Shown piece by piece: positions 8,169 to 14,745 of a stretch of DNA of 64,000 nucleotides. The notes below the pieces were generated by a model. It made no database searches, was not told the origin of the DNA, and saw nothing but the letters and a program-made list of their open reading frames with translations. How positions within the stretch are numbered: the first letter of the stretch is position 1; each line of letters begins with the position of its first letter. Made by a program: the position numbers and the translations under genes. The stretch spans positions 24,406 to 88,405 of the forward strand of contig CATOJE010000005.1 of the NCBI GenBank assembly GCA_951800145.1, in the 5' to 3' direction. The DNA comes from an uncultured Lachnospiraceae bacterium. GTDB taxonomy: Bacteria; Bacillota; Clostridia; Lachnospirales; Lachnospiraceae.

Positions 8169-8687
8169 ATGAATCAGACGATTGAAACCATATTAAAGAG
8201 AAGAAGCACAAGGAGCTTTGTAAAAAGGCCTCTGGACAGGGAGGAGCTTAAGATGATTGTGGACTGTGCGCTCCACGCACCCAGCGGCATGGGCCGGCAG
8301 ACCTGGAAATTCACCATAGTGGAAAACCGGGAGAAGATCCAGCGGCTGGCCAGGGCAGCAGGGGAGGCGCTGGGACGGGAGGGCTACGATATGTACGACC
8401 CGGAGGTGCTGATTATCCCCTCGAATGAAAAGGACAGCCCCTTTGGCATGGAGGATAATGCCTGTGCCATGGAGAATATTTATCTGGCAGCAGAGTCCTT
8501 AGGGATCGGGTGCGTGTGGATCAACCAGCTGCGGACCATCTGTGATGAGCCAAGGATCCGTGGGATCCTGAATGAGTTTCATATCCCTGAAAATCATGTA
8601 GTCTACGGCCTGGCAGCCCTGGGATACCGGGATGACACAGTGATAGGGCCTAAGGAGAGGACGGGAAGGACAGAGTACATCCGTTAA
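8169..8687 (+). CDS. Nitroreductase-family FMN oxidoreductase
   Basis: A 172-residue nitroreductase-fold protein: ILKRRSTRSF near the N-terminus (FMN phosphate contact), APSGMGRQTWKF (residues ~38-50), a central DNACAMENIYLAAESLGIGCVWI helix, and LAALGYRD near the C-terminus. These proteins bind FMN and use NAD(P)H to reduce nitro-aromatics, quinones or flavins; the physiological substrate cannot be read from sequence. AGGAGG lies upstream. A strong stem-loop ends the transcript just downstream. Confidence 0.92.
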   Translation: MNQTIETILKRRSTRSFVKRPLDREELKMIVDCALHAPSGMGRQTWKFTIVENREKIQRLARAAGEALGREGYDMYDPEVLIIPSNEKDSPFGMEDNACAMENIYLAAESLGIGCVWINQLRTICDEPRIRGILNEFHIPENHVVYGLAALGYRDDTVIGPKERTGRTEYIR

Positions 8688-8710
8688 CCATCAGAGTTAT
8701 AAGAACAGAA

Positions 8711-8770
8711 AGAACCGCTACAGTACCATGGACACCTGAAGGAGATGCCCATACTGCAGCGGTTCTGATT
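8711..8770. terminator. Strong bidirectional stem-loop terminator
   Basis: AGAACCGCTACAGTA pairs with TACTGCAGCGGTTCT (one mismatch), followed by GATTTTGG on the plus strand. On the minus strand the hairpin is followed by TTTCTGTTCTT. It separates the nitroreductase gene from the convergent SASP gene. Confidence 0.75.
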
Positions 8771-8842
8771 TTGGCTGTAGATTGACTCAGCTAAAATCTG
8801 CCACGTACTTCACAGCTTATGCTGTGTATCATGGTATTCTGC

Positions 8843-9049
8843 TTACTTACCTGCCATCTGGCGCTCCTGAGCCTCGATCATCTTCTTGACCATATAGCCG
8901 CCTACAGAGCCGTTCTGAGCAGAAGTTAAGTTTCCGTTGTAACCATTGCTTAAGGGTACTCCGATTTCACTTGCAACTTCCATCTTCAGACGGTCCATTG
9001 CCTCTTTTGCCTCAGGTACATTTGTTTTGTTAGAAGAATTGCTTGCCAT
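8843..9049 (-). CDS. Alpha/beta-type small acid-soluble spore protein
   Basis: A 68-residue SASP: PEAKEAMDRLKMEVASEIGV contains the GPR protease recognition region, followed by the second conserved segment GSVGGYMVKKMIEAQERQ. These proteins coat DNA in the dormant spore and protect it from UV and heat. The start is the ATG nine bases behind AAAAGGAGG; the eight residues encoded upstream overlap that site and are not coding. A candidate sigma-G promoter precedes it. Its presence shows that the organism belongs to a sporulating lineage. Confidence 0.95.
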   Translation of the reverse strand: MASNSSNKTNVPEAKEAMDRLKMEVASEIGVPLSNGYNGNLTSAQNGSVGGYMVKKMIEAQERQMAGK

Positions 9050-9116
9050 AATGATATGCCTCCTTTTCTTCATTGCCGCCTTCGTTTGAAGTGCGGCTTG
9101 TTTTTTGGTACACTCC

Positions 9117-9145
9117 TATTATGTGCGTTAAATTCGGTAATACAC
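9117..9145 (-). promoter_or_regulatory. Candidate sigma-G (forespore) promoter of the SASP gene
   Basis: On the minus strand CATAATA matches the sigma-G -10 consensus CATNHTA exactly; GTGTA lies 17 bases upstream as a 4/5 match to GHATR. It is about 70 bases before the SASP start codon. Confidence 0.5.
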
Positions 9146-9307
9146 TAGAAGGTTTTACGAATTATGTCATATTTTAGCAATAAACATGTATTTAAAAAAG
9201 TTTCGAAACTTCAGTAAATAGTATGGACGGAACCGTAAAAATATAGTATATTGAATAAGAACAGCATATTTTATTTTAATTTATAATAGGAATAGGGGGA
9301 GAAAAGA

Positions 9308-10423
9308 ATGCTTGAAACACTCAGGAAAAAAGCAAGAAAGTCAAATATTACGCGAGCCATCATCTCCATTATTGCTGTGGTCGGAATCTTGGCTGTGACA
9401 AAATTTGCAATATTTGACGTGATCACCGGGCCAACGCAGATTGACATCACCGCGGCTCCTGAAACATATGAAGGAAAGTACGTGACCATTGACGCAGAAT
9501 ACTTCCTTTACGATTATGTTGACCACACCACTACCACAAAGAAAAAATACGGCGGAAGCACCACCACCATAAATGGCCAGAGCTATGTTGCCTTCCAGTC
9601 GGTTTATGATTATGAGAACACCACATCCACCTGGTATTTTTACAGTGTATACTTAGATAAGGATCAGCAGGATTCCATGTACACGAAAATTGACGAGGCG
9701 TTTAACTACTGGGAGGATGAATCCGGCACCACCGCGCCGCCGGATCCGGTGAAGGTGACCGGAACCTGGAGTAAGATGGATTCCCAGATGGAGCGGTACT
9801 TCGGCCAGGCCTTAGCAGAGCTTGGGATGGAAGAGACAGAGTACGATAAGTTTTATTTTTACGAGATCGATACAAATAAGATCGGCGGCGTGAACCCGAC
9901 CTTATTCTGGGTTTTAATGGCAGTGACCGCAGGGTGCGCCCTCTTTGGGCTTTTGAGCATCATCGGTATGTTTGGTAACGGCTACATAAAGGAAATCCAG
10001 AAATACCTCCAGAAGGATAACAGCACCTCCATGTCGGCCATCGAGGCAGACTTCGGCCAGGCGCGCACCATCGGGAAGAATGTGTGGGTTGGACGCCAGT
10101 GGACCATCTATATGAATGGCAATAAGGCTATGATTTTAGCTAATAAGGACCTGATCTGGGGGTATTATTACCGCAGAACCGGAAGAAACAGCGTCAGTGA
10201 GATGCGGCTGTACACCAAGGAGCGGAAGCTGTTCCACATCGGGCTGAGCGAATCCGAGACCCAGAGCGCTTTAAAGATTTATGCAGAAGAGCAGCCCCAT
10301 ATGGTGATCGGCTATACATCGGAGATCGAGAAGATGTATAATAAGAACTTTACAGATTTCCTGAACTTAAAGTATAATCCGGCTAAGAATGCTGCTTCGG
10401 CGGATAATTACTTTAATTCATAA
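9308..10423 (+). CDS. Two-TM membrane protein, DUF6709-like
   Basis: A 371-residue protein. It has an N-terminal membrane segment (about residues 17-40, ISIIAVVGILAVTKFAIFDV), an extracytoplasmic domain of ~150 residues rich in Thr and Tyr, a second membrane segment (about 197-220, LFWVLMAVTAGCALFGLLSII), and a ~150-residue cytoplasmic tail. The tail resembles a PH/YcxB-like fold with VWVGRQWTIYM and KDLIWGYYYRRTG, an impression only. I believe it belongs to DUF6709, a Lachnospiraceae family of unknown function. AGGGGGAG precedes the ATG and a clear terminator follows, so it is probably monocistronic. Confidence 0.75.
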   Translation: MLETLRKKARKSNITRAIISIIAVVGILAVTKFAIFDVITGPTQIDITAAPETYEGKYVTIDAEYFLYDYVDHTTTTKKKYGGSTTTINGQSYVAFQSVYDYENTTSTWYFYSVYLDKDQQDSMYTKIDEAFNYWEDESGTTAPPDPVKVTGTWSKMDSQMERYFGQALAELGMEETEYDKFYFYEIDTNKIGGVNPTLFWVLMAVTAGCALFGLLSIIGMFGNGYIKEIQKYLQKDNSTSMSAIEADFGQARTIGKNVWVGRQWTIYMNGNKAMILANKDLIWGYYYRRTGRNSVSEMRLYTKERKLFHIGLSESETQSALKIYAEEQPHMVIGYTSEIEKMYNKNFTDFLNLKYNPAKNAASADNYFNS

Positions 10424-10457
10424 GGAATCCTGGAAATACATAATCGTAATGCAGAAT

Positions 10458-10505
10458 AGGGAGACAGACATTCCATAGTACATGCGGATGTCTGTCTCCT
10501 TTTGT
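10458..10505 (+). terminator. Rho-independent terminator
   Basis: GGAGACAGACA pairs with TGTCTGTCTCC, with an 18-base loop, followed by TTTTGTGTT. It ends the DUF6709-like transcript and separates it from the convergent AlbA_2 gene. Confidence 0.85.
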
Positions 10506-10528
10506 GTTACTGCTCTCACAAAGTATCA

Positions 10529-11995
10529 TTAAAGGGGTGTGCATTTCCAGGATCCGGTTTTGTTAGAGCCGACGCGTTTAAGCAGACCCATATCTTTTAA
10601 CTTTTTTAATGAACGGTCGAGGGTACTTTTCCCGATTTCAAGAGAAGAAATTAATTCCTGCCGTTTTATACGCGGATTTATCTTGATTGCTGAAAATACT
10701 TTTTTATCAGTTTCAGAAAGGTTTATATCCCCATTTATATCCCCATTTATGTCCCTATTTGTATCCCCTGGTGTGTCCAAGTCAGTGACAATGTAAGAAT
10801 TAGGTCCCACAGTTGCAGTTGCAACTTCTGCCAGAGGAATCGTGATGCGAAAAACATCTCCTTCTACAAATTGTGGTTCACCACCAGAGTACATCTTTGT
10901 GTATTTATAGGTATTCCTCATGCCAGAGCCAAGTTCGTCTGCAAGGCCGATTTCGCGGAATACCTTTGATATAGGTGGATTCTTCGGAAAGGGCTCAAAG
11001 GTGGTAAGGCTCAATGCTCCATGACCGTGAGAGAGGCTGGCGTTTTCTGTATAAATATACTTCTTCTCAATTACCAGCTTTGCTATATATCCGCTGGAGA
11101 AGTCACGATGTGCCAACAGATTTGAGACAATTTCGCGCAAGATGTTATCCCTTGCACTAACACTTTGGATACCGTCCAAATGAAACGTATCGTTTAAATG
11201 CTTTTTACCAAATGCCATGAGTCTGTCATAGCTTTCAATGAGATTTGTAATAACCACATCTCTATCATCATAACGGTCAGTATTGAACACCCGAAAGATG
11301 GTATCAGTCTTGTGTTGTGGCAGGACAGACATGATCAGCTGGTCTGTACCAAAAAGCAGAATAGCAGCAAGGGTAATCCCCTCCTTACCAGAATACTGGT
11401 CTTTCAACACCAATCCGGCACTGCGGATGACTTCTTCATTTGTCATACCCAGCCAAGGGTGATCCTTTGCACGAGAACGAGCCATATTTCTAGCGCGTTC
11501 AATTAGATCTGGCCTCAGGTCAGAGATATCAAATGCAGGGAATACCTTATTTACGTAGTAGCAACCGTTCTTTCGGGCATAGAGGCGATATACCTCATCA
11601 GAGTGGTGTGTTATGTCGATATTAGATTCGTGATTCCTGTCGAAGATGCGGCCATTGCAACGGCAGACATCTTGCGAGACGGGCACACGGATATAAAGGA
11701 TGCGCTTTCCATCTATTTCATACTCCATTGGCGTGAGATAAAGCGGAGGATACATTTTATTTTCGTTATTAATGGAGGTTACGAATTCTTTTTTAACCTT
11801 GTCAACATTATCCTTTTCGATACCAAGGATCTCGCCGTTATCTTTTACGCCAAGGAAGATATGGCCACCATCCCGATTGGAAAATGCACAGACAGTTTCA
11901 TAAACGTCTTTCGTGACTTCGGTTCTTGATTTTTTGAACTCCACAGTGATGCTTTCACCACTGCCTATCAGTTTCAACAGTTCTTGTGGAATCAT
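10529..11995 (-). CDS. AlbA_2 (Schlafen-like) ATP-binding regulator with winged-helix tail
   Basis: A 488-residue protein. The N-terminal AlbA_2 domain shows ESITVEFKKSRTEV and AFSNRDGGHIFLGVKDNGEI. A middle HATPase-like region has NILREIVSNLLAHRDFSSGY and a G-L-A-D-E-L-G-S-G-M-R-N motif. The C-terminal ~70 residues form a winged-helix HTH (RQELISSLEIGKSTLDRSLKKL). Such proteins are common accessory putative transcriptional regulators. The start is the ATG behind GGAGGG, five codons inside the longest frame. It is lower in GC than its neighbours, a sign of transfer. A GDIN repeat precedes the HTH. Confidence 0.9.
   Translation of the reverse strand: MIPQELLKLIGSGESITVEFKKSRTEVTKDVYETVCAFSNRDGGHIFLGVKDNGEILGIEKDNVDKVKKEFVTSINNENKMYPPLYLTPMEYEIDGKRILYIRVPVSQDVCRCNGRIFDRNHESNIDITHHSDEVYRLYARKNGCYYVNKVFPAFDISDLRPDLIERARNMARSRAKDHPWLGMTNEEVIRSAGLVLKDQYSGKEGITLAAILLFGTDQLIMSVLPQHKTDTIFRVFNTDRYDDRDVVITNLIESYDRLMAFGKKHLNDTFHLDGIQSVSARDNILREIVSNLLAHRDFSSGYIAKLVIEKKYIYTENASLSHGHGALSLTTFEPFPKNPPISKVFREIGLADELGSGMRNTYKYTKMYSGGEPQFVEGDVFRITIPLAEVATATVGPNSYIVTDLDTPGDTNRDINGDINGDINLSETDKKVFSAIKINPRIKRQELISSLEIGKSTLDRSLKKLKDMGLLKRVGSNKTGSWKCTPL
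10723..10770 (-). repeat. 12-bp in-frame tandem repeat coding for (N)GDI
   Basis: Four 12-base units, two identical and two diverged, encode repeated NGDI tetrapeptides in the linker between the ATPase-like domain and the C-terminal winged helix of the AlbA_2 protein. Confidence 0.85.
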
Positions 11996-12050
11996 TGCAT
12001 ATCCCTCCATAGCTATTATTTTTTCGTACCACCTTACTGTAGCTTTTCTT

Positions 12051-12078
12051 ATTATATCATAATTTTATGTGAAACAAA
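12051..12078 (-). promoter_or_regulatory. Extended -10 promoter of the AlbA_2 gene
   Basis: Minus strand TGATATAAT (perfect -10 with TGn) with TTTGTT 16 bases upstream. The -10 lies about 55 bases before the start codon. Confidence 0.5.
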
Positions 12079-12228
12079 GCACAAGCGATATTGAATTTTA
12101 AGTAAATCTTCATGTGTCCGGCAATGGGCGCACCACCACACAGAAAAGTCTGGCAGGCGCACCTGGCATATCTGAATTGATGCCGCCTAATCGGCGACGG
12201 GACTTTCATAGCAAAATGCAAAATATAC

Positions 12229-12257
12229 TTGACATTATGGAATGTAAGGTATATATT
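12229..12257 (+). promoter_or_regulatory. Sigma-A promoter of the XRE/DUF6773 operon
   Basis: Perfect TTGACA, a 17-base spacer, then TATATT. It lies about 40 bases upstream of the regulator gene and is overlapped by a repeated operator sequence. Confidence 0.85.
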
Positions 12258-12272
12258 ACATTATGTAAGGTA
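12242..12272 (+). promoter_or_regulatory. Direct/inverted repeat operator over the -10 region
   Basis: ATGTAAGGTA occurs at 12242-12251 and 12263-12272, 21 bp apart (two helical turns). Between them TTACATTATGTAA (12256-12268) is a perfect palindrome sharing the second copy. The placement over the -10 and start site suggests autorepression by the adjacent XRE protein (inference). Confidence 0.65.
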
Positions 12273-12298
12273 CATTCGCTGGAGGAAAGGAGGAGAGG

Positions 12299-12517
12299 AT
12301 GAGGGAGAAGCAGAAGAAAAACCTGAGGATGAAGGCTGCCAGGGCTCTGAAGGGCTTGTCTCAGGAGGATTTAGCAAAGGCTGTGGGAGTAACAAGACAG
12401 ACCATCGGCATGATCGAGGCAGGAGATTATAATCCTTCGCTGAAGCTTTGCGTTGCCATTTGCAGGACCTTGGGGAAGACGCTGGATGGTTTGTTTTGGG
12501 AGGAAGAGGAAGGCTGA
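12299..12517 (+). CDS. XRE-family HTH transcriptional regulator
   Basis: A 72-residue Cro/C1-type helix-turn-helix protein: MKAARALKGLSQEDLAKAVGV, then recognition helix RQTIGMIEAGDYNPSL and a C-terminal helix ending LDGLFW. This short form (SinR/YvaO-like) usually controls its own operon and a co-transcribed membrane protein. It sits behind a strong promoter with a repeated operator and is followed 56 bases later by a membrane protein gene, so autoregulation is likely. GGAGGAG precedes the ATG. Confidence 0.92.
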   Translation: MREKQKKNLRMKAARALKGLSQEDLAKAVGVTRQTIGMIEAGDYNPSLKLCVAICRTLGKTLDGLFWEEEEG

Positions 12518-12573
12518 TGAGGGCAAAATCAGAGGAATTAAATGGAGATATCAGGAAAGGATAGGGAAGAATC

Positions 12574-13011
12574 ATGGATGAACGAATTAAGCAAGGCTAT
12601 TACAAAATTTACAGTGAGATGTTTACAATTATACTTTTCTTAGCGGCTGGCTCTGTAGTAATCAATGTGGCTTTTTTCCAAAAGAATATCCGTCAGCTTT
12701 GGTTTGAATATATTATTTTGGTGGGAAGTCCGATTTACCGGCTGATCCGCATACGGATGCTGGAAATCGCAGACGCCCCGGCAGGCGGATGGAAACGGGT
12801 GTTTTGCATCCGCGCGGCAGCAGCAGTGACCTTGGTGACGGTACTTTTTTTGCTGGTGGGGTATGTCCGATTTGGGCGGATGGATGTTTCAGAGTTTTTT
12901 GTATTTCTGATTCCTTTTACGATTTTATTCTGTTTGACAGCATTTCTCACAAAGAGGCTCCAGGATTCCTGGAAGCGCAAGCAGGAGAGGAAGTATGAGG
13001 ATGAGGAGTAG
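12574..13011 (+). CDS. Membrane protein, DUF6773-like
   Basis: A 145-residue protein with four predicted membrane segments (about residues 15-30, 43-55, 77-95 and 104-122) and a charged cytoplasmic tail (KRKQERKYEDEE). The layout MDERIKQGYYKIYSEMF and the pairing with a small XRE regulator fit the DUF6773 family, which I recall as usually encoded next to such regulators. Function is unknown; a role in sensing or immunity with the regulator is only a guess. A strong terminator follows. Confidence 0.75.
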   Translation: MDERIKQGYYKIYSEMFTIILFLAAGSVVINVAFFQKNIRQLWFEYIILVGSPIYRLIRIRMLEIADAPAGGWKRVFCIRAAAAVTLVTVLFLLVGYVRFGRMDVSEFFVFLIPFTILFCLTAFLTKRLQDSWKRKQERKYEDEE

Positions 13012-13100
13012 AAGTAAGAGTAGAAATAGGAGTGGAAGTAGGAGCTAAACAAAGAGCTGTCTTGAAGCAAAAGCAGACGTTATCGCTGTGAGTGAATGAT

Positions 13101-13150
13101 GCCGAAAGCAGCAGCTGCCAGGGATTACCCTGGCAGCTGCCGCTTTTGGC
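13101..13150 (+). terminator. Long stem-loop terminator
   Basis: GCAGCTGCCAGGG pairs perfectly with CCCTGGCAGCTGC around an ATTA loop; the outer stem extends through AAAGC/GCTTTT. It ends the XRE/DUF6773 operon. Confidence 0.8.
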
Positions 13151-13300
13151 AAATAGGATTGATATCGATTGCTAAAAAATGAGGGAAGAGCGATGGGAAT
13201 AATAAAATATTTTTCTAAAAAATGTAAAGAATCACGAGCGTTGTATATTATGCATAAAATAATTGTGCAATAATAGTTTAAAATGACGGCGAAATAGTAG

Positions 13301-13329
13301 TTGAAAATAGAAAAAAAGTGTGATATTAT
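13301..13329 (+). promoter_or_regulatory. Extended -10 promoter of dlgD
   Basis: TTGAAA, 17-base spacer, TATTAT preceded by TGA. Transcription would start near 13336, giving a leader of about 155 bases that contains two operators and a hairpin. Confidence 0.75.
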
Positions 13330-13342
13330 AAAGCTATAAAAA

Positions 13343-13352
13343 CAATCGATTG
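13343..13352 (+). promoter_or_regulatory. LacI-family-type operator 1 (CAATCGATTG)
   Basis: A perfect 10-bp palindrome within AACAATCGATTGCAAA, just downstream of the predicted transcription start. The central CG palindrome is typical of LacI/GalR-family sites. A partial copy (ATCGATTGC) lies at 13164-13172, upstream of the promoter. Confidence 0.6.
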
Positions 13353-13390
13353 CAAAACAAGAAGAGAATAATCCCGAACAGGCAGGGGTT

Positions 13391-13413
13391 CAGCAGCCAA
13401 CTAATTGGCTGCT
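13391..13413 (+). promoter_or_regulatory. Leader hairpin between the two operators
   Basis: AGCAGCCAA and TTGGCTGCT form a 9-bp stem with a CTAA loop, followed by TCTCT. It could be an attenuator, but the U-tract is poor. Confidence 0.45.
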
Positions 13414-13432
13414 TCTCTAAAAAGATAAAAAA

Positions 13433-13442
13433 CAATCGATTG
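13433..13442 (+). promoter_or_regulatory. LacI-family-type operator 2 (CAATCGATTG)
   Basis: An identical palindrome 90 bp downstream of operator 1, again within AACAATCGATTGCAAAA. Two sites at this spacing would permit looping or roadblock repression. No lacI-type gene lies in the window. Confidence 0.6.
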
Positions 13443-13490
13443 CAAAAGGAAAGAGAAATTAAAACGAGAAAAAAGATGGAGGAAAAGAAA

Positions 13491-14495
13491 ATGATGCGAG
13501 TTCCCTATGAAACCATGGTAAAGGAATTTGAGAGAGTATTAGCAAAGAAGGGCTTTGCTGAGGATCGGGCGAAGGCGGCGGCGGAGATTTTTGCACAGAA
13601 CAGCCTGGCGGGGGTTTATTCTCATGGGCTGAACCGTTTCCCCAGGGTGGTGGAGTATCTGGAAAAGGGGGAGATTAACCCGGAGATCGGGGCGACCTGT
13701 GAGCTGCAACTGGGAGCCATGGAGCGGTGGAATGGACACCGGGGCTTTGGCCCGCTGAATGCCAAGCTGGCTATGGATCGGGCCTGTGAGCTGGCGAAGG
13801 AGTATGGCATCGGCATCGTGGCGTTAGGGAATAATAATCACTGGATGCGGGGCGGCAGCTACGGCTTCCAGGCGGCGAATCAGGGCTGCATCGGCATCTG
13901 CTGGTCCAATACCTGCCCCAATATGCCTGCCTGGGGAGGAAAGGACAGGAAGATCGGTAATAATCCTATCATCTTCGCAGTTCCCAGGAGCAATGGACAG
14001 CATGTGGTAATCGATTGCGCAGTGTCTCAGTTCTCTTATGGCAAGATCGAGGACTGTAAGCTGAAGGGGCTGCAGCTGCCGGTTCCCGGAGGATATGATA
14101 CCAAGGGAGAGCTGACCACCGATCCGGCGGAGATCGAGAAGACATGGCGGGTGCTTCCCATGGGCTACTGGAAGGGGAGCGGCATCTCCATCGCATTGGA
14201 TTTGATTGCCACCGTCCTTACTAATGGAAATTCTGTACATACCATCGGCACCTTTGGGGATGAGGTGGGCCTGACCCAGATTATGATTGCCATCGATCCG
14301 TCGAAGGCCAATAGCCCGGAGCTGACAGACCAGATCGTAGATGACATTATAGCAGATATCAAGTCCTCTGAGCCGGCAAAGGAGGGCGGATCCGTCCTTT
14401 ATCCCGGAGAGCCGGAGGCCATCACCATCCAGGATAATCTGGCGAACGGCATCCCGGTGATCGAAGAGAAGTGGAATCAGGTTTTAGCCATGTAG
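13491..14495 (+). CDS. dlgD: 2,3-diketo-L-gulonate reductase (Ldh_2/MDH2 family)
   Basis: A 334-residue NAD(P)H-dependent reductase of the malate/L-lactate dehydrogenase-2 family. Segments match E. coli DlgD (YiaK, 332 residues): GVYSHGLNRFPR (catalytic His), NNNHWMRGGSYGFQAA, ICWSNT, IGNNPIIFAVPR and RVLPMGYWKGSGISIALD. DlgD reduces 2,3-diketo-L-gulonate to 3-keto-L-gulonate in L-ascorbate/gulonate use. The start is the ATG after GGAGG; the longer frame would cover both operators. Upstream LacI-type sites suggest sugar-acid induction. Downstream lies only a remnant of the transporter that normally accompanies it. Confidence 0.92.
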   Translation: MMRVPYETMVKEFERVLAKKGFAEDRAKAAAEIFAQNSLAGVYSHGLNRFPRVVEYLEKGEINPEIGATCELQLGAMERWNGHRGFGPLNAKLAMDRACELAKEYGIGIVALGNNNHWMRGGSYGFQAANQGCIGICWSNTCPNMPAWGGKDRKIGNNPIIFAVPRSNGQHVVIDCAVSQFSYGKIEDCKLKGLQLPVPGGYDTKGELTTDPAEIEKTWRVLPMGYWKGSGISIALDLIATVLTNGNSVHTIGTFGDEVGLTQIMIAIDPSKANSPELTDQIVDDIIADIKSSEPAKEGGSVLYPGEPEAITIQDNLANGIPVIEEKWNQVLAM

Positions 14496-14526
14496 AGGGG
14501 AGGAAATGAGATAAAACGAGCATTAG

Positions 14527-14667
14527 CAATCCTTAGGGCTGGTGACGCCGCCTTATAGCCTGTGCCTTTTGCTGGCAGGCTCCATCAGCGGGATTACCAT
14601 CGAGGAATCCTTTAAGGGAGTGCTTCCCTACTTCTTCTCCTGGGTAGCTGTCTGTACCCTTCTCTAA
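14527..14667 (+). pseudogene. 3' remnant of a TRAP transporter large permease (DctM/YiaN-like)
   Basis: A 46-codon open stretch without a start codon reads LGLVTPPYSLCLLLAGSISG, then ITIEESFKGVLPYFFSW, then a TAA stop. The pattern G-L-[VI]-T-P-P-x-x-L-x-L plus E-x-x-K-x-V-L-P-[YF] is that of the last membrane segments of DctM-family TRAP permeases. In E. coli, yiaK (dlgD) is followed by the yiaMNO TRAP genes, so this is probably all that is left of that operon after an internal deletion beginning about 30 bases past dlgD. Confidence 0.75.
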
Positions 14668-14706
14668 TTTTTTAAGAAAATGAAAAATTTTGAAGTAAAT
14701 GGAAAT

Positions 14707-14742
14707 CCTCCTTCGTTTTACGAAACAGAAGGAGGGTTTTTT
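14707..14742 (+). terminator. Terminator whose 3' arm carries the next gene's ribosome binding site
   Basis: CCTCCTTC (14707-14714) pairs with GAAGGAGG (14728-14735), loop GTTTTACGAAACA, then TTTTTT. The right arm is also a near-perfect Shine-Dalgarno sequence, ten bases before the ATG of the MacA-like gene. Confidence 0.8.
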
Positions 14743-14745
14743 CGT

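Noticed and set aside
8811..8826. CACAGC/GCTGTG hairpin as SASP terminator
   Set aside because: Short stem with no U-tract; the larger bidirectional stem-loop at 8711-8770 serves better.
9251..9287. TTGAAT...TATAAT as promoter of the DUF6709-like gene
   Set aside because: Spacer is about 25 bases, too long for sigma-A.
13350..13490. Longer reading frame of dlgD
   Set aside because: It would place both operators and the leader hairpin inside the coding region and add 47 residues absent from E. coli DlgD. GGAGG supports 13491.
14680..14745. Longer reading frame of the MacA-like gene
   Set aside because: It runs through a clear terminator hairpin; the ATG at 14746 has the ribosome binding site.
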